Origin: Roseovarius pacificus
GTDB lineage: Bacteria; Pseudomonadota; Alphaproteobacteria; Rhodobacterales; Rhodobacteraceae
DNA: 64,000 nucleotides
NCBI RefSeq assembly: GCF_900142665.1
Contig: NZ_FRBR01000006.1
Coordinates: 124,001-188,000, forward strand
Reading direction: 5' to 3'
Part shown: piece after piece, positions 46,777 to 55,805 of the stretch
How positions within the stretch are numbered: position 1 is the first letter of the stretch
How the letters are laid out: each line of letters starts with the position of its first letter
Notes under the pieces: model-generated
What the model saw: the letters and a program-made list of their open reading frames with translations, nothing else
The model's database searches: none
What the model was told of the DNA's origin: nothing
Translations under genes and position numbers: made by a program

Positions 46777-47175
46777 GAGCGGCCCCGCTGACTTGGATCA
46801 GCCGGAAATACGCCAATTCCACCCCCTTGCCTAGCCCGTGCGTTTCGTACGTTTTGTACGATGCGTACGCGGGTTTTGTACGAAACATGGAGGGGGTCGG
46901 AAGGAGTGTGTCCATGGTGGACGCAAGTGGGGTGGTTGGGTGGTGGGGTGTGCTGAGGCCGCATTCTTTCCGGGTCATGGCCATAGTCAAAGTTTAGCAT
47001 TCGGAATACACACACAACTTATTGGGGTAAGTCTTTGATACATCATAACTTTTGTGACGAAGAAGGCACAGATGCGCGAGAAACCTGCACAATTCCCAAT
47101 GACAAATTGTTCGCATCACCGTTGTCGATAGTTTGAGCCGCATTGAGAATTACCCAGCAACATTAGAGGAAAGTT
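46777..47175. other. Intergenic region between psd and the autotransporter-like gene
   Basis: A 399-base divergent gap. It holds copy 2 of the GTAC-rich element (46843-46927), a G-rich run (46928-46950), and then AT-richer sequence leading to the autotransporter-like gene, with an ACAATT-N10-AATTGT inverted repeat at 47089-47110. No convincing gene is present. Confidence 0.7.
46843..46927. repeat. Dispersed GTAC-iteron element with inverted repeat, copy 2
   Basis: Bases 46843-46885 match copy 1 (16491-16533) at 40 of 43 positions. On the minus strand the units are CGTACAAAA, CCCG, CGTACGCAT, CGTACAAAA, CGTACGAAA. After a non-conserved 24-base spacer comes GTCCA-TGG-TGGAC (46910-46922), followed by the shared GCAA. 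In this copy the hairpin stem is shorter than in copy 1. It lies upstream of psd and of the autotransporter-like gene, so here a regulatory role would be possible. Confidence 0.8.
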
Positions 47176-48660
47176 ATGCGTGATACGAAATTTGGAGCCG
47201 CAGTAGCATTGATGGCATCCGTCTCCACCATCAGCGCAGCCCAAGCGCAAAACCTGATCGTCAACGGTGACTTTGAAAGCGGCAACATATCCGGCTGGAG
47301 TACAAGTTTGAACAACGGAGGAGCTTATGTCTCGGGTAATTCTAACTCCGGCTTATATTCGATGGGTGTCTACGACAATAACGGGCCGGGGACAGTTTCG
47401 CAGGCCGTAAATGTAAGTGCGGGGACCTACACGCTGAGTTTTGCGATACGCCCTAGTGCAACTACATCACCAGCGAATTCCGTCAGTGTGCTCTTCGATG
47501 GGCAAACGGTTCTTACCTTCGGCGGTGAGGGCGCGAACGCCTGGAGGACCGAAACCTTTACGGTTACGGTCGCCGATGGAACCAAAACTCTGGAATTCGA
47601 CGTAGCAACGTGTGCCGGTTGTGGTTCATTCTTCTTTGATGATGTCAGTCTCGTCCTCGTATCGCCGACTCCTTCCGGCCCTATCGTCACGGATGCGCAG
47701 ATTTTGGCGGAACTCAAGCTTCAGGCGGCACAGCAGGGTGTCATTCTGACGGATGCTCAAAACCGGGCTGTCCTTACACAGCTTCGCCAGCGCATGTCTT
47801 CGGTCTCAACCGATCAGGTGTCGCGCAATGCGACAGGAAGCACGGATGCCGCAACGTCTGCTTCCGTCCTGAGCTTTTCCACTTCGAATAGCGGGGTTTC
47901 CCGAAACGGTCGTTGGGCGATGTGGTTCGATACCAGTGCGGATCAACTGGAGGCCGACTGGAACCCCGATGTTTCCGGCTTTCAGGCCCGCCAGCAATTC
48001 GGCGTTGACTATAGCTTTGACAATGGCTGGGTCGGCGGCATCAGTGCCGGTATCGGAACCTTCGATAACGACTTTGCCAATGGTGGCTCGCTGTCCGGTG
48101 ATTCTTACTGGATTGCCCCTTATCTCGGGGCAAATGTCGGCGGGTGGCTGATGACCGTTCAGGCCGCCTATACCTATACCGACTATGACAGCTTCAATAC
48201 CGGGCTTGGAATTGTCGACAGCACCTCCGGGCAGCGTTACAGCGCCTCGGCTTCGCTCTCGCGCGAATTCGCTTTGGGCAGTGGCTACCGCATCACGCCC
48301 GAGGCTGCGGTGTCGGTTGGCCAGGAGGATATCTCGCGACTGGCGGCCTTGCCTTTCGCAGCAGTGGACGACCCGTATTTTTTCAACGCGCGAATGGGCG
48401 GCGAACTGAGCTATGACCTGGCCTCGGGCGGGCGTGTCTACGGACAGGCCTTCGCGGAGTATACCGATACAAACGGTGACGGCTCTGCCACTTACCTTTC
48501 GACCGGATACGAGGCTGAAGAGTGGTCTGCGACCATCGGTGGCGGCTTTGATATACCGGTGGGCGAACGCGGGCGTCTTGGCCTCGATGGCCGGGTCCGT
48601 GGCCTTGGCTCGGACACGCATGTCTACGGTTTGAGCGCAAGCTATTCCGTCAGCTTCTGA
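47176..48660 (+). CDS. Autotransporter-like outer membrane protein with an N-terminal carbohydrate-binding-like module
   Basis: A 494-residue surface protein. Residues 1-27 are a signal peptide ending AAQAQ. Residues 28-160 form a jelly-roll module (NLIVNGDFESGNISGWSTSL at the start, FFFDDVSLVLV at the end), similar to CBM4/9 or DUF642 domains that bind sugars. A short linker with a helical stretch (ILAELKLQAAQQGVILTDAQ) leads to a beta-barrel of about 270 residues ending in the outer-membrane-type YSVSF. AGAGGAAAG precedes the ATG. The first 500 bases and the upstream region are noticeably AT-richer than the neighbours, a hint of transfer. Ligand unknown. Confidence 0.8.
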   Translation: MRDTKFGAAVALMASVSTISAAQAQNLIVNGDFESGNISGWSTSLNNGGAYVSGNSNSGLYSMGVYDNNGPGTVSQAVNVSAGTYTLSFAIRPSATTSPANSVSVLFDGQTVLTFGGEGANAWRTETFTVTVADGTKTLEFDVATCAGCGSFFFDDVSLVLVSPTPSGPIVTDAQILAELKLQAAQQGVILTDAQNRAVLTQLRQRMSSVSTDQVSRNATGSTDAATSASVLSFSTSNSGVSRNGRWAMWFDTSADQLEADWNPDVSGFQARQQFGVDYSFDNGWVGGISAGIGTFDNDFANGGSLSGDSYWIAPYLGANVGGWLMTVQAAYTYTDYDSFNTGLGIVDSTSGQRYSASASLSREFALGSGYRITPEAAVSVGQEDISRLAALPFAAVDDPYFFNARMGGELSYDLASGGRVYGQAFAEYTDTNGDGSATYLSTGYEAEEWSATIGGGFDIPVGERGRLGLDGRVRGLGSDTHVYGLSASYSVSF

Positions 48661-48667
48661 AGCAATG

Positions 48668-48717
48668 CTGCGGGGCGGTTGTGTTGCATGACTTGTATGC
48701 GACACAAGCCGCCCCGC
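48668..48717 (+). terminator. Long hairpin after the autotransporter-like gene
   Basis: GCGGGGCGGTTGTGT pairs with ACACAAGCCGCCCCGC (one bulged base) across a 16-base loop just after the stop codon. The stem is long and stable, but there is no T-run. Confidence 0.55.
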
Positions 48718-48740
48718 GATGTCGTTTACCGGTTTGGATG

Positions 48741-48774
48741 AAAAGAATAGCCCGCGCCACTGACAGGCGCGGGC
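48741..48774 (-). terminator. Intrinsic terminator downstream of hslU
   Basis: On the minus strand GCCCGCGCC and GGCGCGGGC form a nine-base-pair stem (48750-48774) with a seven-base loop, followed by TATTCTTTT. It lies about 135 bases beyond the hslU stop codon. The remainder of the 48661-48909 gap has no recognisable gene. Confidence 0.75.
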
Positions 48775-48909
48775 GATATGGCGGTAAGCCTGACGGTGCA
48801 ACTGGCGGACACAAGCCACTTCATGCGATACGTTGCGCAACCGTCAGCCAAGGGCCGACAGCGGGCCTTGGCCGCGACAGTCAAGAATGTCGATTCCGGG
48901 CCAACCCCC

Positions 48910-50217
48910 CTACAGCACATACCTCGACAAATCCGCCGATCTCATCAGTTCGCCCAGGTTTTCCTCGACGAAGGCGGCGTTGACGGTGACCTTGTCGCCG
49001 GAGCGGTCGGGGGCGGTGAAGCTGAGCTCTTCGAACACGCGTTCCATGACGGTGTAGAGCCGTCTTGCGCCGATGTTTTCGACCGTCTGGTTCACTTCGG
49101 CGGCGATGCGGGCGAGGGCGGCGATGCCGTCTTCGGTGAAGTCCACCGTCACCTCCTCGGTGCCCATCAGGGCGGTGTACTGGCGGGTGAGGGCGTTGTC
49201 GGTTTCGGTCAGGATGCGCACGAAATCCTCTTCGGTCAGGGCGCGCAGTTCGACCCGGATGGGCAGGCGGCCCTGCAATTCGGGCAACAGGTCGGACGGC
49301 TTGGCGATGTGGAAGGCGCCGGACGCGATGAACAGGATATGATCGGTTTTCACCGGGCCGTGCCTGGTGGATACGGTGGTGCCTTCGATCAGCGGCAGCA
49401 GGTCGCGCTGTACGCCTTCGCGCGACACGTCGCCGCCGCGGGTTTCGGACTTGGCGCAGACCTTGTCGATCTCGTCGAGAAAGACGATGCCGTTCTGTTC
49501 GACGGCCTCGAGCGCGGTCTTGTTGACGGTTTCGTCGTCGAGCAGCTTGTCGGCCTCTTCCCCGATCAGGATCTGGTAACTGTCGGCAACGGTCATCTTC
49601 TTGCGCACGGTACGCCCGCCGAACGCCTTGCCGAAGATATCGCCGAGGTTCATCATGCCCATCTGGCTGCCGGGCTGGCCGGGAATGTCCATCATGCCCA
49701 TCGGGTTGGACTGATCGGCGAGGTCCAGTTCGATCTCGGTATCGTCGAGCAGCCCGTCGCGCAGTTTCTTGCGGAACATCTCGCGGGTGGCCTCGCGGGC
49801 GTCTTCCCCGGCGATGGCGGCAATCACCCGGTCCTCGGCCAGTTCATGGGCGCGGGTTTTGACATCCTCGCGCATCCAGTCGCGGGTCTGGGCGATGGCG
49901 CTGTCCACCAGATCGCGGATGATCTGTTCGACATCGCGCCCGACATAGCCGACCTCGGTGAACTTGGTGGCCTCGACCTTGATAAAGGGGGCGCGGGCCA
50001 GTTTGGCGAGGCGGCGGGAGATTTCGGTCTTGCCGACGCCGGTGGGGCCGATCATCAGGATGTTCTTGGGATAGACCTCTTCGCGCAGGTCGTCGGGCAG
50101 TTGCTTGCGCCGCCAGCGGTTGCGCAGGGCGACGGCGGTGGCGCGCTTGGCGTCCTTCTGGCCGATGATGAAACGGTCGAGTTCGCTGACGATTTCGCGC
50201 GGGGTCAGGTCGGTCAT
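48910..50217 (-). CDS. hslU: ATP-dependent protease ATPase subunit HslU
   Basis: AAA+ unfoldase of the HslUV protease. The 435-residue protein starts [19 protein letters not shown], has Walker [20 protein letters not shown] near residue 52, an inserted I domain, Walker [17 protein letters not shown] near 240 and the sensor-containing C-terminus ending DLSRYVL, the tail that docks on HslV. It overlaps hslV by four bases. Confidence 0.98.
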   Translation of the reverse strand: MTDLTPREIVSELDRFIIGQKDAKRATAVALRNRWRRKQLPDDLREEVYPKNILMIGPTGVGKTEISRRLAKLARAPFIKVEATKFTEVGYVGRDVEQIIRDLVDSAIAQTRDWMREDVKTRAHELAEDRVIAAIAGEDAREATREMFRKKLRDGLLDDTEIELDLADQSNPMGMMDIPGQPGSQMGMMNLGDIFGKAFGGRTVRKKMTVADSYQILIGEEADKLLDDETVNKTALEAVEQNGIVFLDEIDKVCAKSETRGGDVSREGVQRDLLPLIEGTTVSTRHGPVKTDHILFIASGAFHIAKPSDLLPELQGRLPIRVELRALTEEDFVRILTETDNALTRQYTALMGTEEVTVDFTEDGIAALARIAAEVNQTVENIGARRLYTVMERVFEELSFTAPDRSGDKVTVNAAFVEENLGELMRSADLSRYVL

Positions 50218-50768
50218 TTGGAGATGCTTTCTACGGTCAGGTTGCCGTTGGTGTAGACGCAGATATCGGCGGCGATGGCCATGGCGTCACGGGCGATCTG
50301 TTCGGCGTCGCGGTCGCTGTCCATCATGCCGCGGGCGGCGGCCAGGGCGTAGTTGCCGCCCGAGCCGATGGCGGTGCAATCGTGTTCGGGCTCCAGAACG
50401 TCGCCCGCGCCGGTGATGACGTAGATCTGATCGCCGTCGGTGACGATCAGCATCGCCTCGAGCTTTTGCAGGTATTTGTCGGTGCGCCAGTCCTTGGCCA
50501 GTTCGACGCTGGCGCGCTGAAGCTGGCCGGGGGTGGCTTCGAGCTTGGCTTCGAGCCGTTCGAGCAGGGTGAAGGCGTCGGCGGTGGAGCCGGCAAAGCC
50601 CACCAGCACGTCATAGCCGCCGGGCGAGATGCGGCGGACCTTGCGGGCGGTGCCCTTGATGACGGTCTGGCCAAGGCTGACCTGCCCGTCACCGGCGATC
50701 ACCACCTGACCGCCCTTTTTCACACCGATGATCGTGGTGCCGTGCCAGCCGGGAAATTCGTTGCTCAT
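50214..50768 (-). CDS. hslV: ATP-dependent protease proteolytic subunit HslV
   Basis: Threonine peptidase, a bacterial proteasome-beta relative. The 184-residue precursor has [20 protein letters not shown] near residue 9; after removal of the propeptide a Thr of the TT pair becomes the N-terminal nucleophile. [20 protein letters not shown] and [16 protein letters not shown] are also typical. GGAGG precedes the ATG. Confidence 0.98.
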   Translation of the reverse strand: MSNEFPGWHGTTIIGVKKGGQVVIAGDGQVSLGQTVIKGTARKVRRISPGGYDVLVGFAGSTADAFTLLERLEAKLEATPGQLQRASVELAKDWRTDKYLQKLEAMLIVTDGDQIYVITGAGDVLEPEHDCTAIGSGGNYALAAARGMMDSDRDAEQIARDAMAIAADICVYTNGNLTVESISK

Positions 50769-50828
50769 GGGGCCTCCGTTCGGTTCGTGCCTATATGGAA
50801 GGGCGGGGCGCGGGGTGCAAGGGGCCGA

Positions 50829-51977
50829 TCAGCCCAGAAGATCGCGCGCGACCTGGGTGAATATGCGGGTGCCGATGGGGATCAGATTGTCGGGAAAGTC
50901 GTAATCGGGGTTGTGCAGAGCCGCATGATCGGCGCCTGCGCCAAGGAACAGCATGGCGGATTTCGCCGTGTGGCCGAAGCGGCCGAAATCTTCGGACGGG
51001 CGCCAGGGCAGGCCGCTGCCGTCATGTGCGATGCCGAGGGTCTCCAGCGCGCTGCGCAGGATGCCGGTGGCCTGCGGGTGGTTTTCGCAATGCAGGAAGA
51101 TATCGTCGAACCCGTGATCGACCGTCAGCCCGTTGCGCCCGGCGGCGTCGGCGATCAGGCCCAGCGCGGTTTTGCACAGCGCCTCCATCCGGTCATCGGT
51201 GAGGGTGCGCAGCGTGGCGAACAGGGTGGCCTCGCCCGGTGCGATGCCGAAGGCGGGCGCGCCCATCTGCGCATGGGTGACGGTGACGAGGGTGAAATCG
51301 CGGTCCTGCGTGGTGCCGTGGCTGAGCGCGGTCAGGGCGGGCATCACCTGGCTGAGGGCGGCCATGGGCGAGGTGCCGTTCTCGGGCTCGGACGCATGGG
51401 CGGGTTTGCCGGTGAAGGCCACGCGCAGCCCGCGTGACGCGCAATTGACCGGGCCGGGAATCAATCCGACATGGCCCAGCGGCAGGCCCGGCATATTGTG
51501 CAGAGAAAAGGCATAGTCCGGTGCAATAGTGTCGAATCGTGGATCGGCGATCACGGCGGCGGCACCGGCCCCGGTTTCTTCGGCTGGCTGGAACATCAGC
51601 ACCACGCGTCCCTTGGCGGGGCGGCGGCGCGACAGCAGCCGCGCCAGCGCCATGAGGATCGTCGTGTGCCCGTCATGACCGCACAGATGCCCCTTGCCCG
51701 CAGTGGACGAGGCATGGGGCGCGTCGGAAATTTCCTGAATCGGCAGCGCGTCCAGCTCGGCCCGGAACAGGACGGTGGGGCCGTCGGCGGACCCGTCATA
51801 GAGTGCCGCAACGCCGTGGCCGCCCAGGCCGGTCAGGATCGTGTCCGGCGGATGGCTGGCCAGGGCGGCAACGACACGCCGGGCGGTTTCGCGCTCTTCG
51901 CCGGATATCTCGGGGTGGCGATGCAGATTGCGGCGAAACGCGGTGAGGTCGGCGATATCGGAATTCGTCAGGGTCAT
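50829..51977 (-). CDS. M20-family amidohydrolase (aminoacylase/hippurate hydrolase-like)
   Basis: A dinuclear-metal peptidase or amidase of 382 residues. The metal ligands are visible in LCGHDGHTTILMALARLLS near residue 100 and in QPAEETGAGAAAV near 133, followed by the lid/dimerisation domain (GLRVAFTGKPAHASEPENGT). The protein resembles N-acyl-amino-acid hydrolases; the true substrate is unknown. It lies between hslV and trxA, separated from trxA by a terminator. Confidence 0.88.
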   Translation of the reverse strand: MTLTNSDIADLTAFRRNLHRHPEISGEERETARRVVAALASHPPDTILTGLGGHGVAALYDGSADGPTVLFRAELDALPIQEISDAPHASSTAGKGHLCGHDGHTTILMALARLLSRRRPAKGRVVLMFQPAEETGAGAAAVIADPRFDTIAPDYAFSLHNMPGLPLGHVGLIPGPVNCASRGLRVAFTGKPAHASEPENGTSPMAALSQVMPALTALSHGTTQDRDFTLVTVTHAQMGAPAFGIAPGEATLFATLRTLTDDRMEALCKTALGLIADAAGRNGLTVDHGFDDIFLHCENHPQATGILRSALETLGIAHDGSGLPWRPSEDFGRFGHTAKSAMLFLGAGADHAALHNPDYDFPDNLIPIGTRIFTQVARDLLG

Positions 51978-52002
51978 GAGGATGTTTTCACCCCAATGAC
52001 GG

Positions 52003-52034
52003 CAAAAGAAAAGGGCCGCGCGAGGACGGCCCTT
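52003..52034 (-). terminator. Intrinsic terminator downstream of trxA
   Basis: On the minus strand AAGGGCCG-TCCTCGCG-CGGCCCTT followed by TTCTTTT, about 20 bases after the trxA stop codon. A clear Rho-independent terminator. Confidence 0.9.
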
Positions 52035-52055
52035 CGATCCCGTGATTTCGGGGAC

Positions 52056-52382
52056 TCAGATGCTGTCTTCGATCCAGCTTTGCAGGGCGGCCTTGGGGGC
52101 GGCGCCTGCGCGGTTCGAGACCACCTGACCGTCCTTGAAGATGAACAGCGCCGGAATGCCGCGCACGCCCATGGCGGCGGCGGCGTTCGGGTTGCTGTCA
52201 ACGTCGACCTTGGCGATCTTCACCTTGCCGTCCATTTCGGCGGCCAGTTCTTCCAGGGCCGGGCCGATCTGCTTGCAGGGGCCGCACCATTCGGCCCAGA
52301 AATCCACCACGACGGGGATGTCGGAATTTTTCACTTCGGCGTCGAAGGTCGAGTCGGTAACGGCAACGGTGCCCATGGTCAT
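52056..52382 (-). CDS. trxA: Thioredoxin
   Basis: General cytosolic disulfide reductase. The 108-residue protein has the active site [20 protein letters not shown] around residues 26-45 and the cis-proline segment [20 protein letters not shown] lies directly upstream of the ATG. Gene order addB-addA-trxA is a common alphaproteobacterial arrangement. Confidence 0.97.
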   Translation of the reverse strand: MTMGTVAVTDSTFDAEVKNSDIPVVVDFWAEWCGPCKQIGPALEELAAEMDGKVKIAKVDVDSNPNAAAAMGVRGIPALFIFKDGQVVSNRAGAAPKAALQSWIEDSI

Positions 52383-52436
52383 GTCTCCTGACAGGAATTG
52401 AGTTGGTTCCGAACCTAGGTACGCCCGGCGGGGGCG

Positions 52437-55400
52437 TCAAGCGGCGGGCGTGTCGCAGAGCGCACGAGTCACGAGATCGTGCGGCAAGGGCATGAGGCTG
52501 GCCGTGCGTGTCCAGAGCAGCGCGGTTTCGATCTGCCGGTCCGGGTAGATCTGCGCAAGCGCGTGGGCATAGGCCCCCATCTGCCGCAACAGACCCTCGG
52601 GACAGGTTTCGGGGCGGTCGGGAACGGCGGCGTTGGTCTTGAAATCGACGGCCAGAACGCGATGCGGTTCAACGATCAGGCGGTCAATCGTGCCGTGAAT
52701 GCGCCTGTCTTGCAGCGCATTGAGCGTGGCGGTGACGGACACCTCGGTCAGGGCATGGGGCGTGAACAGGGGTGCGAGCGACGGTTTGATCAGAACCTTT
52801 TCAACCTCGGCCAGCAACAGGGCGTGTTCATCGGCACTGGCCGTATCGGGGCCGGTAGACAAAAGCCTTGCGGCGGCGATGGGCCAATCCGTTTGCGGTA
52901 TCTGCGGGAGAAACTCCAGCAGCCGGTGAATGAGGCGGCCCCGGCGCTTGGCGGCGTCTTCGTCAAGCCCGCGTTCGTCCGGCAGGGCCTTGGCCCCGCC
53001 AAGATCGGTCGAGGGGCTGAGGGTTTTCGGTGCGGCAGGGCGTTCGGACGCAGGGGTGCGGAAAAATTCGGCAAGCGGAGGTATGGCGGGCGTGGTTTCG
53101 GGGGCTGTATCCGTCCCTGTTTCGGCCCAATCGCCGTGTTCCAGCCGCAAGCCCGGCCCACCGGCAAAATCATGCCCCGCCGCCCCGGCGCGCTGCAATC
53201 CGGCCTCGACCTTTTCGTACCAGGTTTCGCCCTGCTTTCCCAGATCGCCCGCCGCAGCGACGATCAGCCATTTTTCGGCCCGCGTCATGGCGACGTAAAG
53301 CAGCCGGTCGCGTTCGGCGCGTTCGGCCTGTTTGGCGGCATCGTTGGCCTGCGTGACGGCGCGCGGAGAGTCGTTGGAGCCGGTGCGCCAGATCGGCGTA
53401 TCCCCGGCCAGCGCGATCTGGTCCCGCAGGCGGATATCGCGCTTGCCCGTATCGGGGAGGATGACCAGCGGCGATTCCAGGCCCTTGGCACCATGCACCG
53501 TCATCACGCGGATTCGATCCCCGGCGCTGTCCATCTGGCGCTTGATCTCAAGGTCGTCGGTTTCCATCCAGACAAGGAACCCTGTCAGGCTGTCGACGGC
53601 GCGTTGTTCATAGGCCATTGCCTGCGACAGCAGGGCGTCGATGCCGTCTTCGGCCTCGGTGCCGAGGCGGGCGAGCAATTTGCGGCGACCGTCATGGCGG
53701 GTCAGGATGCGCTCGATCAGGTCATAGGGGCGCAGGTAATCGGCCTGCGCGCGCAGGTCGGTCAGAACGGCCATGGTTTCGGGGTGGCTGTCGGCCCGGT
53801 CGCGCAGCGCGGCCCACAGGTATTTTTGTGTGCGCCCGTGGGCGAGGGCGTAAAGATCGGCCTCGGACCAGCCGAACAGCGGCGAGCGCAGGGCGATGGC
53901 CAGCGACAGGCTGTCTTCGGGCGTGGCGAGGAAGGACAGGAGCGCGGCAAGATCCTTGACCGCCAGTTCGGCCCCGACCTTGAGCCGGTCGGCCCCGGCG
54001 ATGGACAGGTTCAGGGCTTTGCATTCGCGGATGATTTCGTGAAACAGGTCCGAGCGGCGCTGCACGAGGATCATGACATCGCCGGGCCGGACGGGGCGCA
54101 TCCCGGCGGCTTCGTCCGGGATAAGCTGTTTTTCATCCACCATGCGGCGGATGGTCCGGGCCACCTGTTGCGCCAGCAGGGTTGCCGGATCGTTGGCGGC
54201 CTTCACATCGACGGGGGAGTACCATTCGGGGTCGTCGTCCTGTTCGGGCTTTTCGATCAGCGGCCACAGATCGACCCGGCCGGGCAGGTCGGTTTTGAAT
54301 GCCTTGTGACCCTGAGTCGGCGTAAAGCCGCTATCCTGACTGTTGGCAAAGGTGTGATCGACAAGGCTCAGGATCGCGTGGGAGGAGCGGAAGGAATATT
54401 CCATCTCCATGTCCTGAAGCGGCTGGCCGGTGGCCTGAAGGCGCGCTGCGAAATCGGCCTTCATCCGGTCGAATTCACGCGGGTCGGCACCCTGGAAGGA
54501 ATAGATCGACTGTTTCTTGTCGCCGACCACGAAAATCGTGCGGGTGACATCAGGGCGCGCGCCCTGGCCGCTGGTGAATTCCTGCGCCAGCCGTTCGATC
54601 ACCTGCCATTGCACGGGGCTGGTATCCTGCGCCTCGTCCACGAGGATATGGTCGATTCCGCCATCGAGCCGGAACAGAACCCACGCCGCCACCGCCGGAT
54701 CGGTCAGCAATTGCCGGGCGCGCAGGATCAGGTCGTCGAAATCCAGCCAGCCGCGCCGGGCCTTGGCCGCGTCGTAGGCGGGCAGGAACACGGCGGCGAA
54801 ATCGTGCAGCGCGCGGGATTTCTGAATGGCCATGGCCGCAAGCCGGGCTTCGCGGGCGTCCTCGACGCGGGCCATAAACTGTTCGATCTGGGTCATGGCC
54901 GCGCCAAGGGTTTTCTGGCAGGCCTTGGTGGGGAAAGAGCCGATCTTGGCGGTAAACGGCTCTTTCGCGCCCGAGCCGGTGAGGAATACGCTTTCCAGCA
55001 CGGGCAGGGCGGAGGCATCCAGTTGCGTGATCGCGCGCAGCCTGGCGGCGGCTTTTTGATCGTTCGTGCCGCTGGCATCGAGCGCCGGGATCAGCTGATC
55101 CAGAAGCGCCTGTTCGCTGCCAAGAAAGACCTGCGCGGCCACGGTGGCCAGCGACAGGTTAGCGGGTTGCCCGAAGGCCCCGGCCAGGTCGTCCTGCGAG
55201 GCCGGTTTCTGAAACAGGCTGCGGTGGCGGACGATCTCGGCGGTGATGTCGCTCAGGTCTTCGCCGCCGTGGTGGCGGGCAAGGGTATAAACTGTCTCTG
55301 ATCCGGCCCCGGAGGCGATTTCCTCGACAATCTCGCTGCGCAGCAGGGTGGCGGTGCGGTCTTCCATCTCGGTGAACTGGGGGCTGACCCCGGCCTCGAG

Positions 55401-55805
55401 CGGGAAGCGGCGCAGCAAACCGGCGCAGAACGAGTGGATCGTCTGGATCTTCAGCCCCCCCGGCGCCTCGATGGCGCGGGCGAACAGGCGGCGGGCGTTG
55501 CGCAGGGCGTCGTCATCTATGACCCCCTCGAAGCCCAGCGCATCCAGCGCCGCGCGCAGATCGGCATCGGCCAGCATCGCCCATTCGCCCAGACGGCGGA
55601 ACAGGCGGTTCTGCATCTCGCTGGCGGCGGCCTTGGTGTAGGTCAGGCACAGGATGTGCTGCGGATCGACCCCGTCCAGCAACAGGCGCGCGACGCGGTC
55701 GGTCAGGACGCGGGTCTTGCCCGATCCGGCATTGGCCGACAGCCATGTGGAGCGGTCCGGGCGGGCGGCGTCGATCTGGCGCTGGGTGGCGTCGTCGCGG
55801 GGCAT
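52437..55805 (-). CDS. addA: Double-strand break repair helicase-nuclease AddA
   Basis: Helicase and nuclease subunit of AddAB, the alphaproteobacterial counterpart of RecBCD. The 1122-residue protein has Walker A LSANAGSGKTRVLTDRVARL near residue 25, HILCLTYTKAAASEMQNRL, Walker B HILVDEAQDTSPVQWQVIER near 395, UvrD-type motifs through VMTVHGAKGLESPLVILPDT near 785, and a C-terminal RecB-type nuclease (RVLAVDFKTNAAV near 1065). ATG 55805 overlaps the addB stop (TAATG). A 940-residue open frame on the other strand is a shadow. Confidence 0.96.
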   Translation of the reverse strand: MPRDDATQRQIDAARPDRSTWLSANAGSGKTRVLTDRVARLLLDGVDPQHILCLTYTKAAASEMQNRLFRRLGEWAMLADADLRAALDALGFEGVIDDDALRNARRLFARAIEAPGGLKIQTIHSFCAGLLRRFPLEAGVSPQFTEMEDRTATLLRSEIVEEIASGAGSETVYTLARHHGGEDLSDITAEIVRHRSLFQKPASQDDLAGAFGQPANLSLATVAAQVFLGSEQALLDQLIPALDASGTNDQKAAARLRAITQLDASALPVLESVFLTGSGAKEPFTAKIGSFPTKACQKTLGAAMTQIEQFMARVEDAREARLAAMAIQKSRALHDFAAVFLPAYDAAKARRGWLDFDDLILRARQLLTDPAVAAWVLFRLDGGIDHILVDEAQDTSPVQWQVIERLAQEFTSGQGARPDVTRTIFVVGDKKQSIYSFQGADPREFDRMKADFAARLQATGQPLQDMEMEYSFRSSHAILSLVDHTFANSQDSGFTPTQGHKAFKTDLPGRVDLWPLIEKPEQDDDPEWYSPVDVKAANDPATLLAQQVARTIRRMVDEKQLIPDEAAGMRPVRPGDVMILVQRRSDLFHEIIRECKALNLSIAGADRLKVGAELAVKDLAALLSFLATPEDSLSLAIALRSPLFGWSEADLYALAHGRTQKYLWAALRDRADSHPETMAVLTDLRAQADYLRPYDLIERILTRHDGRRKLLARLGTEAEDGIDALLSQAMAYEQRAVDSLTGFLVWMETDDLEIKRQMDSAGDRIRVMTVHGAKGLESPLVILPDTGKRDIRLRDQIALAGDTPIWRTGSNDSPRAVTQANDAAKQAERAERDRLLYVAMTRAEKWLIVAAAGDLGKQGETWYEKVEAGLQRAGAAGHDFAGGPGLRLEHGDWAETGTDTAPETTPAIPPLAEFFRTPASERPAAPKTLSPSTDLGGAKALPDERGLDEDAAKRRGRLIHRLLEFLPQIPQTDWPIAAARLLSTGPDTASADEHALLLAEVEKVLIKPSLAPLFTPHALTEVSVTATLNALQDRRIHGTIDRLIVEPHRVLAVDFKTNAAVPDRPETCPEGLLRQMGAYAHALAQIYPDRQIETALLWTRTASLMPLPHDLVTRALCDTPAA

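Noticed and set aside
46619-46990. 123-codon minus-strand open frame through the second GTAC element
   Set aside because: It overlaps psd in a different frame and only the element itself is shared with copy 1, so it is not supported as a gene.
48778-50256. 492-codon open frame on the plus strand
   Set aside because: Antisense to hslU and the end of hslV, both certain genes.
52479-55301. 940-codon open frame on the plus strand
   Set aside because: It lies wholly antisense to addA, whose protein has all AddA motifs. The opposite frame is a by-product of high GC codon use and shows no domain.
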